A stretch of 64,000 nt of DNA, taken from assembly GCF_023078275.1 (NCBI RefSeq), contig NC_062984.1, positions 20,866,578 to 20,930,577 of the forward strand. Reading direction: 5' to 3'. Source of the DNA: Leguminivora glycinivorella. Taxonomy: Eukaryota; Arthropoda; Insecta; Lepidoptera; Tortricidae. The notes beneath the pieces are model-generated. The model did not search any database. It was given only the letters and a program-made list of their open reading frames with translations, and had not been told where the DNA came from. The translations under genes and the position numbers were made by a program. Of the stretch, positions 41,291-50,740 are shown piece after piece (position 1 is the first letter of the stretch; every line of letters begins with the position of its first letter).

Positions 41291-41509
41291 ACAATCTTCT
41301 TCTTCTTCAACCTAGCGTTTTCCCGGCCTAGCGCCAGGGTCCGCTTTCCTGCTCAGCCTTCTCCACTTTGCCCGGTCTTCGGCATCCTGAGGTGAGAGAT
41401 TGTTCTCTTCCATGTCCGCTGTTACGACGTCCAGCCAGCGCTTCTTAGGCCTACCGCGGCCGCGTGACCTAGGGCCTTGGACGGTGAGGTTGAGGCATCT
41501 GTTTCCGAC
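41291..41509 (-). pseudogene. LINE C-terminal fragment (GRGRPKKRWLD type), minus strand
   Basis: From 41509 downward the minus strand reads RSRGRGRPKKRWLDVVTADM, EENNLSPQDAEDRAKWRRL and SRKADPGARPGKR, stop at 41312-41314, then a GAAGAAGAAGA tail. GRPKxRWLDxVxxDM ... AxDRxxWRRLxRxADP is the terminal motif of an RTE/craft-like LINE. About 65 residues survive without internal stops. Confidence 0.85.
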
Positions 41510-41599
41510 ATGACAATATTCAAGATTTTTAAAATTTGATATGTAAGTAGTTTTTATTTGTGATGGAGATAAATATAATATTATTAGACGTTAAAATTT

Positions 41600-41706
41600 G
41601 TGACATGTTTCGAGTTCGAGTCATTTAGGAGACTTGAGTGCTCGCCGCCGCGTGCGCTCCGTGCACAGCTTGAAGACGGGTCTCCTAAATGACTCGAAAC
41701 ATGTCT
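41600..41706. repeat. Fold-back repeat with GAAACATGTC cores
   Basis: GACATGTTTCGAGTTCGAGT and CATTTAGGAGACTT on the left are mirrored by GGGTCTCCTAAATGACTCGA then AACATGTCT on the right; the loop is CG-rich (GCTCGCCGCCGCGTGCGC). Confidence 0.8.
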
Positions 41707-41840
41707 CAATTAGTCGGGATAGAATAACGTAACTACAACCGTATGTTGATTAAATATTTGAATGTGTAGGTATATTCATTTCGTATGCTTCAATTTCAAA
41801 ATAAATGTTTAAAGTTATATAAAAAAAAAATGACATATTC
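41707..41840. other. No recognised feature
   Basis: ATAACGTAACTACAACCGTA here resembles AATAACGTGAGTACAACCGT at 53954, inside another MITE. Confidence 0.4.
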
Positions 41841-41876
41841 ATTTTCACCACACCAACTGGTAAAGGCTTTCTTTGC
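41841..41876 (-). repeat. End fragment of the ACAAGGGGGCAAAGT family
   Basis: TTTTCACCACACCAACTGGT then AAAGGC: outer flank only, abutting the next repeat. Confidence 0.7.
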
Positions 41877-42575
41877 TAAGAGCGTGTCGGGCCACGCTCA
41901 GTGTAGGGTAGGGTTCCGTAGGTATTTTTCTCAAAAACTTTTCTCAATAAAAGAAAGTACTGATTTTTTTCATACCATGTGGTTCAAAAGTTAGAGGGGG
42001 GGCATCCCGTTTATTAACGTTAACTCGGTAACATGAAGTTCAATAGTAAACCGTTTTCATTTTTAAATACCTAGAAAGTATTTATAAAAAAACAATCAGT
42101 ACGTTTGTAGATTTTTTTTCATATTTTTATTTTTAACTGACACTTTGTCGGCGTAATTGACATATTGGTACCAAATTTCAAAAGTGCTAGACTGGGGACG
42201 GACGGATGGACACAGACAGACATTTTTCCTTTAGGAGCGATTATTTCCGAAAATATTAATATTATCAAAAAACGATTTTAGTAAACCGTTATTCATTTTT
42301 AAATACCTATCCAACAATATATCACACGTTGGGGTTGGAATGAAAAAACAATCAGTCCCCACTTTACATGTAGGGGGGGTACCCTAAAAAAACATGTTTT
42401 TCCATTTTTATTTTTATTTTACACTTTGTCGGCGTAATTGAAATACATATTGGTACCAAATTTCAGCTTTCTAGTGCTAACGGTCACTGAAATTATCCGC
42501 GGACGGACGGATGGACGGACAGACAGACATGGCGAAAGTATAAGGGTTCCTAGTTAACTACGGAACCCTAAAAAG
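41877..42575 (+). repeat. AGGGTTCCGTA repeat, copy 2, internally duplicated
   Basis: GAGCGTGTCGGGCCACGCTC at the left, ACTACGGAACCCTAAAAAG at the right. The internal block ending CACTTTGTCGGCGTAATTGA and TTGGTACCAAATTTCA occurs twice (about 42140 and 42425), as does GTAAACCGTT..CATTTTTAAATACCTA (42047, 42280), so two diverged copies are fused. Confidence 0.78.
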
Positions 42576-42892
42576 TAAACATGATTATGTTCGACGTACA
42601 CCGAAGTGCAGCGCATCCTATCCGAATGCCTTATTGTCCCAGTCTTTCATGTGGTCGTGTGTATTCATTAAGTGAAACAAGAAACTTTTGTTCCTTTTTT
42701 CGGCACTTCCTTTTGCATAAAGTGGGCCGTAGACATAAATTGTAGGGCAGGGACAAATTGCGTTCCGCCTGTAATGTATTCAGGCTTGTCATTCCCGTAG
42801 CTTGCACAGCTACTAGTTGGATGTTTAGTCGCAAATAGTTTTTAAAGTTCTTGACTTATCGAAGCGAACTTTGCAACGATTTGATTGAAGTC
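42576..42892. other. No recognised feature
   Basis: A 67-codon minus frame (42631-42834) has no recognised family; I do not call it. Confidence 0.4.
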
Positions 42893-43358
42893 TAGAGATG
42901 GGCCGAATACGGACTTTGCCGAATACGAATATTCGGCCGAACATTCGGTTCAGCTGTTACCGAACCGAACATTCGGCCGAATATTCGGTTCCACCATTTT
43001 TTAAATCCTGGCTTAGATAAAAAACATTGGTTAATGGGTACATTGGGTACTAACTAAGGCTCTTAATGTTCCTATAATTTAGTGCATAAGAAAATTTAGA
43101 TTTTTGTTTCTTAAGCTATGTTATTTTTACTTTTTTACATAATTATTGTAGGTATATTTAACGCATTTATAACCCCCTTTGGTCCTTAGAATCCTGAAAT
43201 AGGATGTCATTTTCCCATGAATTACGAAACAACTTACGCTATTTATTTACTTTGTTTATTCGGTAAATATTCGGCAATATAACCGAACTATTCGGCCGAA
43301 TACGAATATTGAAAAACTTGCCGAATATGCCGAATACCGAATATTCGGCCCATCTCTA
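42893..43358. mobile_element. hAT-type MITE with GGCCGAAT subterminal repeats
   Basis: TAGAGATGGGCCGAATACGG at the left, CGAATATTCGGCCCATCTCT at the right. Both subterminal regions are packed with CGGCCGAATATTCGG-type words in both orientations, a likely transposase-binding array. GATTGAA occurs at 42883-42889 and 43359-43365, three bases off the left terminus, compatible with a slightly decayed 8-bp TSD. Confidence 0.82.
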
Positions 43359-43458
43359 GATTGAACCATAGCTTAAATATAAGAAGGTCATACCTTCCCA
43401 TAAATTAAAATGCGACCGCCTAAGAACGCGCAATGTGTGGTGTAGTGACACCACATAG

Positions 43459-43509
43459 ATGGCTCCCATGAGCCGTGGCAAATGCCTAGATAATGCAAGG
43501 AGGATGATG
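43459..43509 (+). mobile_element. Terminal 50 bp of the GGATGAT-tailed retroposon
   Basis: GGCTCCCATGAGCCGTGGCA and AATGC, ending GGAGGATGATGA. Same end as 6441-6700 in the other orientation. Confidence 0.7.
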
Positions 43510-43729
43510 AGCTCAAGTTATACTAGTGGCAGGCGCCCCGCCTCGCCCGCGCTGCTCAACCAATCACAATTCACGGCTGGCTCCGTATTGCGCCGCACAT
43601 TCGTACATGTCAGCTGGATTCGGCTAAATGAAACTTTGCACTCTTATCCCGGTTTAAACTGTGTTTTCGGATATGTAGTTTCTTTCTCGGAAAATCCTAG
43701 GCCATTATTCTGCTATTTTTTACTGTTTT
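43510..43729. other. No recognised feature
   Basis: GC-richer than its surroundings at 43525-43610 (GGCAGGCGCCCCGCCTCGCC). A 101-codon plus frame crosses repeat ends on both sides, so it is not called. Confidence 0.4.
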
Positions 43730-44005
43730 TAACCCCCGACGCAAAAACGACGGGGGTGTTATAAGATTGACTTGTCTGTCTGTCTGTTTGTCTCTGTGTG
43801 TGTCTGTCTGTGGCATCGTAGCTCCCGAACGGATGAACCGATTTAAATTTACATAATTAAAAAAAAACAAATTTCGATTTAAATTTAGTTTTTTTTTGTC
43901 TGAAAGCTGAGTTAGTCTGAAGTGTTCTTAGTCATGTTTCATGAAAATCGGTCTACTAGGACGCGGTCGGGGGTTTTCTCAAAATTTTAATTTTGTAGTT
44001 AGATT
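43730..44005 (-). repeat. CCCCCGAC repeat, copy 3 (minus)
   Basis: TTTTAACCCCCGACGCAAAA through GTCTGTCTGTCTGTTTGTCT to GGTCGGGGGTTTTCTCAAAA and TTTTAATTTTGTAGTTAG. Confidence 0.85.
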
Positions 44006-44587
44006 ATTGACGACCGAGTTAGCATTTTATCCGAAGAGTAGCGTTTTATTTCGAACATTTGATTTCATGCTTCTAAAATATTACATGAATTATAGATATC
44101 CGGAAAGTGCACTATAAAAATTATTCATACAGTTATAATGAATACGAATAGCTTCTGAACGAATATGTTAATATTTAAACATTGTAATTCAATGAATTTA
44201 TCTCCTATTTTAATACTTCATATAAAACATTGTTAGTTAATGATCTGATGGATTTAATTATTTCTACTTTAATGCAATTTACATTTATAAAATATTTATT
44301 CCAAAAAATACAACATTTTAATAAAAGGTAACTTAAAATAAATATTTACAAATAAACTAACTATTAAACCCCGCTCCTTATCGTTTCTTGTGCAAAAGTA
44401 CCCATAATACTTATGGCGTTACCCCTTTGGATGGTTATGAATAACTTTTGCACCAAAGTTTACATTTAAAAGCCACATTTAATCTATAAAAATTTGTACC
44501 TATAATTTGAATACCTGTATTTCCATTTGATAACTTTATTGTGTCTAAAATTAAATCAGCCTATAAAACAATACAAGTTTAAATAGT
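44006..44587. other. No recognised feature
   Basis: Very AT-rich. CACTTTATTG-type words start the next LINE tail. Confidence 0.45.
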
Positions 44588-44691
44588 AGAAGTAGCAATC
44601 ACTTTATTGTGTACAACAGATTTATAAACAGTCTACAGGAACATAGGCACAAAGGCGAAATTATCCCTATAAGGGATTTCTTCCAGCTTTT
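44588..44691 (-). mobile_element. LINE 3' UTR fragment, minus strand
   Basis: Same 3' UTR as 31766-31870 (ATCACTTTATTGTGTACAAC, TATCCCTATAAGGGAT). Abruptly joins another retroposon tail at 44692. Confidence 0.8.
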
Positions 44692-44778
44692 TTTTAGTAT
44701 GAATAGGTAGACGTTTGACCACGGTCACACCTGATGGTAAGTGATGATGCGCTCTACGGTGGAGCACGCATACCTATG
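44692..44778 (-). mobile_element. Retroposon 3' tail, minus strand
   Basis: Poly-T, then AGTATGAATAGGTAGACGTT, CACACCTGATGGTAAGTGAT and CTACGGTGGAGCACGC; sister of 24663-24765. Confidence 0.75.
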
Positions 44779-44779
44779 A

Positions 44780-44983
44780 GCATACATGGGGGTTTTGGGA
44801 GCGGGAATGATTTACACTAGCCCAAAAATGGTGAAAACGATAAAAGATAAACATTACTTTAACATTTCTAGGTACATTTGGAGCCAGTTACATAGTTAAA
44901 TATATATTTCAGTAATTCAAATGACTATAAACAGAGTTACAAATACACGAATTCATTCCCGCTCCCAAAACCCCGATGTATGC
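44780..44983. mobile_element. Palindromic MITE, GCATACATGGGGGTTTTG ends
   Basis: GCATACATGGGGGTTTTGGG then AGCGGGAATGA on the left; TCATTCCCGCTCCCAAAACC then CCGATGTATGC on the right. Arms about 31 bp, interior AT-rich, no coding. Confidence 0.88.
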
Positions 44984-44998
44984 TGTAAGTGTTTCATT

Positions 44999-45168
44999 AT
45001 CCATACTAATACTATAAATGGCAAAATGTGTGTGTCTGTTTGTTTGTCCGTCTTTCACGGCAAAATGAAGCGACGAATTGTCGTGATTTTATAAATAGAG
45101 ATACTTGAAGGGATGGAGAGTGACGTAGGCTACTTTCTTCGAATCCGAGGCCGCGGGCAAAAGCTAGT
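44999..45168 (+). mobile_element. Helitron-like (Lep1-type) element, copy 4
   Basis: ATCCATACTAATACTATAAA to GGGCAAAAGCTAGT. The TTTTTGTCTCTTTCTAACGC block is deleted. Confidence 0.77.
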
Positions 45169-45603
45169 TAGTTATATTATTTGATAACTTAGTAAATTAG
45201 TATTCATACATTGTACTAAACTAGAAATACCTACACGTAATCCTTGTTTTATTTATTTCAAAGCATAAATAAGTTCCGCACCGCAAAATTCACATTGCCT
45301 TTTAAGAGCCAAACTGCCAAAACTTGGTTCATTAATGCATGTACGCTTCCGATTCCAAATACAAGCAAAAACTTGAACACGAAGTGTGAATTGACTTTTC
45401 CTTCCCCATAGTTTTAAAAGTACTTAAACAGTCAATAAATCACGGCGATATGTCCGGGAAATGCCCACTTTCATCACGGGACTTATCCCGCGTGAAATAT
45501 GACCGGATTATACAGGTCTGGCCGCTAAATTATATTTTAAAATTGTTTGGTTGCGTTTTATTTGTTAACAGGTATTTAATTGTAGCGGTTTTACGCCGCC
45601 ATT
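45169..45603. other. No recognised feature
   Basis: No termini or coding pattern. Confidence 0.45.
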
Positions 45604-45858
45604 TTTAACCCCCGGCGCAAAAACGACGGGGTGTTATAAGTTTGACGTGTCTGTCTGTGTGTAGGTATGTCTGTCTGTCTGTCTGTCTGTGTGTGTGTCT
45701 GTCTGTGGCATCGTAGCTCCCGAACGGATGAACCGATTTAGATTTAGTTTGTTTTTGGCTGAAAGCTGAGTTAGTCGGGTGTGACAGCCATGTTTCATGA
45801 AAATCGGTACACTATGTCGCGGTCGGGGCTTTTTTCAAAATTTTAATTTTGTAGTTAT
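45604..45858 (-). repeat. CCCCCGAC repeat, copy 4 (minus)
   Basis: TTTTAACCCCCGGCGCAAAA to CAAAATTTTAATTTTGTAGT. It is followed after only about 12 bp by another copy in the same orientation. Confidence 0.85.
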
Positions 45859-45868
45859 TATGGTTTTT

Positions 45869-46098
45869 GTTAACCCCCGACGCAAGAACGACGGGGTGTT
45901 ATAAATTTGACGTGTCTGTCTGTCTGTCTGTCTGTGTGTGTGTCTTTCTGTGGCATCGTAGCTCCCAAACGGATGAACCGATTTAGATTTCGTTTTTTGT
46001 CTGAAATCTGAGTTAGTAGGGAGTGTTCTTAGCCATGTTTTATGAACATCGGTCTACAAGAGTTTTTTCTAAATTTTAATGTTGTGGTTAGGTTATTA
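45869..46098 (-). repeat. CCCCCGAC repeat, copy 5 (minus)
   Basis: GTTAACCCCCGACGCAAGAA to TTTTAATGTTGTGGTTAG. The terminal CCCCCGACCGCG block has been deleted (TCTACAAGAGTTTTTTC). Head-to-tail with copy 4. Confidence 0.83.
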
Positions 46099-46624
46099 TG
46101 TTTGTTGTTGGATACTGACAATAGAAAATTATTCTGGGATATATATATACGTAAAAAGCTAATTATCGCACAAGTATACAACGCGATCGGCATAGCGATT
46201 AAAATGTCACATTCATTTACACTATAAAATCTTAGAAGCCCTTGATAATCATGTGTGCAGTCAACTATAGTAGCTAATATTGTAAAAAAATCGGATACCG
46301 AACTACCCAAACACAAACATAGATAAATAGAAATACAGACAAATTCGAGCAAAGTCACTGGACTGTATCAGTCGGGGCAGTTTTATGCTCTGTGGTGCAT
46401 CCGAGTTGGTATGAAAGGGTATTTTGATGGATTTTGCAGTTTCGCCACAAACTGGTTTATTCTACCTCTAGCTTGTGACTAGGCGGCATTTTTATCTTAT
46501 TTAATTAAAAGCATAAATAATAATGTATTCTTTTTTTATTTCCTTGTTGTTTGAAAAAAAAATACGATTTTGTCATTCGCACATTTTTTTCCATTACTTA
46601 TATAGCAAGGATTACGAAATGTGT
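46099..46624. other. No recognised feature
   Basis: The 109-codon minus frame over 46029-46358 starts inside unique sequence and runs into the preceding repeat; it is not called. Confidence 0.45.
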
Positions 46625-46845
46625 ATTGACGTCATATCATGATTTTAAAATAAAGATATATTTGTTCTTATAAAAAATAAAAACACGCAAAAATATTTAG
46701 CGAAAATATGATTTTGGCCACTTCCCGGCTGCGAACAGCGCCATCTAGTTTTAAGCCTAAAAGGCCCATATATTTCAGGGATACGCTTTTTTTGTATGGG
46801 CTTTGTCAGTCCAGTATTAAATCGTTCTCGTTTATATTAGGTACA
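46625..46845 (+). repeat. Dispersed repeat, partner of 1-240
   Basis: TTGTTCTTATAAAAAATAAA, GGCCCATATATTTCAGGG and TGTATGGGCTTTGTCAGT define it. Includes GCGCCATCTAG. Confidence 0.8.
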
Positions 46846-47004
46846 ATTTTCTATTTTTGATAAATTCTTATATTTTATGTGGATCATCCTTTCAAGAAAA
46901 TAAATGGAGCGACATATTTAACCATAATTTATTTAGACGTTGGTTTTAGATAAAGTTTTATCTAAGAAGTATCAGTGATAGGTATCGGTCCTTTTCTTGG
47001 ACCT

Positions 47005-47137
47005 GGGGGGTTACCGTGACGTGCTAAAGCCGTTCAGTTTAGGTTGAGAGAGAGGGACGGAGCTATGTAACTGCTATAGCTGTGTCCCTTTCTCTCAACC
47101 TAAACTGAACGTCTTTAGTACGTCATGGTAACCCCCC
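47005..47137. mobile_element. Fold-back MITE, GGGGGGTTACC ends
   Basis: GGGGGGTTACCGTGACGTGC then TTCAGTTTAGGTTGAGAGA on the left; TCTCTCAACCTAAACTGAAC then GTACGTCATGGTAACCCCCC on the right. Arms about 55 bp around a 25-nt loop; near-perfect. Confidence 0.87.
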
Positions 47138-47145
47138 TGTTTGAG

Positions 47146-47612
47146 TTTTTAACCCGATGCAAAAAACGACGGCACATCTCGACACTGGCGATCAAATATT
47201 TGAAAGAGGCGCGTTCCGTAGCACACATTCTAAGCTCGTGTAGGTGAACGCGTACCATGCTTGTGTGAGTGAGATATGACAGGTCGACTGTTCGCGTTTT
47301 TGACAGGCGATAACTGTGAGGTAACCGAGAGGGGGTGGGCGGCACTTGCAGCGGAGAGCGGTAGTGGCCAAACTCTACGAAAGTAATCTTTATTATACTG
47401 TAACGACGGGGTGTTATAAGTTTGGCGTGTCTGTTTGTGTGTGTATGTCTGTCTGTGATGGCATCGTAGCTCCCGAACGGATGAACCGATTTAGATTTAG
47501 TTCTTTTTGGTTGAAAGCTGAATTAGTCGGGAGAGTTCTTAGTCATCATGTTTCATGAAAATCGGTTCACTATGTCGCGGTCGGGTTTTTTTTATTTTAT
47601 TTTGTGGTCAGG
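47146..47612 (-). repeat. CCCCCGAC repeat, copy 6 (minus), split by an insertion
   Basis: TTTTAACCCGATGCAAAAAA then AACGACGG, interrupted, then AACGACGGGGTGTTATAAGT through CGCGGTCGGGTTTTTT and TTTTGTGGTCAGGTTAG. Confidence 0.82.
47173..47401. mobile_element. 229-bp insertion with 8-bp TSD
   Basis: AACGACGG occurs at 47165-47172 and 47402-47409, and removing the insert restores the host repeat as seen in its sisters. The insert starts CACATCTCGACACTGGCGAT and ends TCTTTATTATACTGT. No clear terminal inverted repeat. I recall the body from other lepidopteran sequence but cannot name it. SINE-like retroposon or hAT derivative. Confidence 0.82.
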
Positions 47613-48050
47613 TTAGTTAAGATCATTATTAGTATCACGCTCACGCGTTTGTTTCTTGCGTTGTTATATTCAGCTTCAACCTTTTCATATTTCAATTAAA
47701 TTCTAGGCTGAATAATTAATAACTAAGTATTGCGTAGTTTGTTAATTTCACAACGCAATAATTATTAATTTATAGCCGACTTATCATTTAAAGATAGCAA
47801 AGGAACACCCACGCCTTTCCTTTGAGAAACGCTCGAACAAATTTTGTGTTATTATAAACATCTCAAGTAGTATTTAACTTAGTTAAAGATCTCGGGTTAA
47901 AGAAATTTATTATCTCATAAGAAATTTTACATTTCACTTAATGAGTATTAGATACATATCTTAGTTAATTCACTAGTAGGCAGCAAGGTTCACATTTCTT
48001 AATGATAAAATTCAAAGTTCATAAATCATAATTTACACAATGTAAAAAAA
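47613..48050. other. No recognised feature
   Basis: AT-rich; may hold the 3' UTR of the LINE fragment that follows in minus orientation. Confidence 0.4.
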
Positions 48051-48180
48051 CAATTGTAATATTAGACTGGTACAGTAGGTGTTTATGACTCTAAAAATCA
48101 GGTAGAATGATAATTGAACGCATTCCTCTGGTCGCAACTGATGCTCGACAACACATGTTGTGCGCAGTACAGGTCCGTAT

Positions 48181-48349
48181 TCAGGCAACTGGAATATTTT
48201 GAATGATGTGGTCTTTGAGCTTCTTTTTGAAACTAAACAAAGTAGTTGCTTCCTTTACTGTTTTTGGTAAATTATTGAAAATACGTGCTCCTTCATAAGT
48301 GATGTTTTTATTACCAAATTTTTTTGTGCGCGGTGGTGGCAGATATCTC
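48181..48349 (-). pseudogene. LINE C-terminal RT fragment, minus strand
   Basis: From 48349 downward the minus strand reads RYLPPPRTKKFGNKNITYEG, ARIFNNLPKTVKEATTLF and SFKKKLKDHIIQNIPVA, stop at 48181-48183. RTxKFGxxxxxYxGAxxxNxLPxxxxxxxxxxxFKxxLKxH is the standard C-terminus of CR1/Jockey-group RTs. 55 residues without a break. The 3' UTR probably continues to about 48050. No methionine start is expected, because this is an internal fragment. Confidence 0.8.
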
Positions 48350-48473
48350 AAGAAAAGATAAGACGATCATTAGTAAAGATAAGTACCAAGAATATACAAG
48401 CTTAAGAAAACGTTATAAATTTTTATTATCGATCAAAATGATACGATAAGGCACATCAAACGTATTTAAGAGT

Positions 48474-48545
48474 GGTCGCACAAATTCTATGGCAACTATT
48501 GGATACCTATTTAGTCCAAATAGTTGCCATATAATTTGTGCGACC
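48474..48545. repeat. 72-bp hairpin, about 29-bp arms
   Basis: GGTCGCACAAATTCTATGGC and AACTATTGGA face TCCAAATAGTTGCC and ATATAATTTGTGCGACC around a loop of about 12 nt. Two or three mismatches only. Confidence 0.85.
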
Positions 48546-48837
48546 GCCGTATTAGTCATTTATTCATGAAAAGTTTACATGGTGTCTGTAATCCTTATTA
48601 CATTTTCTTATCTTATACGTTCAAGCTTAACAAAATTACAAAACATAACATTTAAATTAAATACAGATAAAAAAGTGCTTAAAACATATCATGATGTAAT
48701 GAACAACCACACAATAAATAGTTACCTATAATAAACTAACATAATATCTGTATCTAACATGCGTTTTTTATGTCTAATAAATTGTAAAATTTGTAAACCA
48801 TTTAAATATGACTTAAAATATGTACTTTACGTATTTG
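48546..48837. other. No recognised feature
   Basis: AT-rich spacer. Confidence 0.45.
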
Positions 48838-48886
48838 TCGAGCTCCCGATATTTCGACGCAGTTACATGCATCATGATCACGGATA
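48838..48886 (+). repeat. CGAGCTCCCGATATTTCGAC module
   Basis: Same 45-bp block as 35270-35318, ending GCATCATGATCACGG; isolated here. Confidence 0.75.
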
Positions 48887-48888
48887 AC

Positions 48889-49262
48889 CTAACCGCAAAA
48901 TTAACACTTTCGAAACCGGGCTCTACGCGGCGCTACGACATTTTCGCTACATACGGGGAAACCCCCGGCTCGGCTTCGCGGCTACGCTTCTACGAGCGGT
49001 GTACCCGACAGTCGGGTTCTTGGTAGCGAAAGTGTTAAAATTTTTAATAAACCCCCGACTGCGACATAGTAGACCGATTTTCATGAAACATGGCTAAGAA
49101 CACTCCCGACTAACTCAGCTTTCAGACAAAAAAAACTAAATATAAATCGGTTCATCCGTTCGGGAGCTACGATGCCACAGACAGACACACACACAGACAG
49201 ACAAACAGACAGACAAACAGACAGACAGACGGACGGACGTCGTTTTTGTGTCGGGGGTTAAA
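48889..49262 (+). repeat. CCCCCGAC repeat, copy 7, split by a TTAA MITE
   Basis: CCTAACCGCAAAATTAA, then the MITE, then TTAAAATTTTTAATAAACCC and CCGACTGCGACATAGTAGAC to TTTTGTGTCGGGGGTTAAAA. GACA/GACG microsatellite inside. Confidence 0.85.
48905..49034. mobile_element. 130-bp TTAA-flanked MITE
   Basis: CACTTTCGAAACCGGGCTCT at the left, GGTTCTTGGTAGCGAAAGTG at the right; CACTTTCG/CGAAAGTG is the core terminal repeat. TTAA stands directly on each side (48901-48904 and 49035-49038). GC-rich body (GGCTCGGCTTCGCGGCTACG). The host repeat is intact apart from it. Confidence 0.9.
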
Positions 49263-49588
49263 AACTGAAGAATGCCATCCTATTTAATTAAGTTCCAATT
49301 AAAGTCATCAGATTCTATCACTTCTTCCTTCCGTCCCATTTTATATAAAAACTCTAAAAGCGATTCAAATACCCTTAAAGTAATTAACTGTAGTCCATGA
49401 TTTATAATGGACAGAAAGGAGAAATTATTTCAAGATTGAATTTGTTGGCGGCTGGTAAATTTACAATGGTAGTGGGAATTACCAAGCTATTTAATTCCGG
49501 GAATGCTCAATTTACTTGAAAAAGACTAAGGCCTTGGTTCCACCAAAAACGAGTAAGCTACGAGCTATCGACTATAGAAACGAAGTTC
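49263..49588. other. No recognised feature
   Basis: No termini or coding pattern. Confidence 0.45.
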
Positions 49589-49666
49589 GGGAGCTACAAT
49601 GCCACAGACAGATAGACAGAACGTCAAAATTAAAACACCCAGTCGTTTTTGCCTCGGGGGTTAAAA
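49589..49666 (+). repeat. CCCCCGAC repeat, 3' third only
   Basis: TTCGGGAGCTACAATGCCAC to GTTTTTGCCTCGGGGGTTAA. Confidence 0.8.
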
Positions 49667-50740
49667 AGATAGAGCAAGCGATTTATAGTTTTTTATCGCT
49701 CGGCAACGAACTACTCACTCGCAATATCATGGCGTCTCTTTTATTTACCCGAAAACGACTATCTATTGTTCATTTTTATCGATAGATGGCATCTTACTAG
49801 CTTTTGGTGGGGCTAGTGCTTAAGAGACTCCCGCTGTGACCTCGAGAATTTGATGAGAGTTCCGAGAAATCATAAGCTCGATTTGCCGAAGGTATTATAC
49901 ACATTTACAAGTGACAAGTTGGCCTTGTTTACTTAAATTATATTTGTACAACGAAATTATCGATTAAATTATTTATAGAGTGAGTATGCATATTAATCGT
50001 TTGAGTAACAGAATATGTATTGTAATTGTAAAATAAAGTAATCAATTAATAAGTGAGACATATTTAAAATGGACATATATTGACATCAAATCGGTTAAAT
50101 TTTTAATAATGGTACGTAAAATCATCATAGTTGTAATGTAATGTAAAAACACAGATATTAATTCTGTAGATATGGAGTTTACTGATACTGAGTAAAATGT
50201 CATTAAATCGGCCTTACTTTTGCTCTTGCAAACATTTTTCCTTAACGGTCACCAAATTCAGTATAACTTGTATAACTTTTTACAGAACATGTTGGCAATA
50301 TTCACAACTATCAGTTTGTGTTTACGACAGTAGGAAAAACTTGTTTTCTAAAGTAACGAAGGAAGAAACACTTGTGCTGTTACTCCATAAGATTATTTCA
50401 TAACAAATCCGGGTATGAGCATATCCATAATAACAAGAAAGGTTTATACATTCGGAGTTTTAAGAAAAATAAATTATAGCCATTACCCCATAGAATAATT
50501 CTATAATACGTTCGGGAATAACCATATCCATAATACGTTCAAGTAATAAATATAGAACTTTATTTGTTTGCTAGCCATAAAAATCTAAAACTCAGCATCA
50601 GCACAAGTAGTAAAACTCTAAAGCGATAGGAATGAATCGACTTCCAGACAATCAAATTAGGCTGCACGTTAAGTTTCCAAACAAGCGCGAGAAACTAGCC
50701 AAGTTTAATAGCGATTGCCCTAAACTGTAACCGTGTATGT
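49667..50740. other. No recognised gene over 1.1 kb
   Basis: AT-rich. CCATAATACGTTC-like words recur at 50495-50560. Nothing else is seen. Confidence 0.4.

Noticed and set aside
46029..46358. 109-codon minus-strand frame with hydrophobic segments
   Set aside because: Crosses into the CCCCCGAC repeat end and has no conserved motif; hydrophobicity follows from AT-rich codons.
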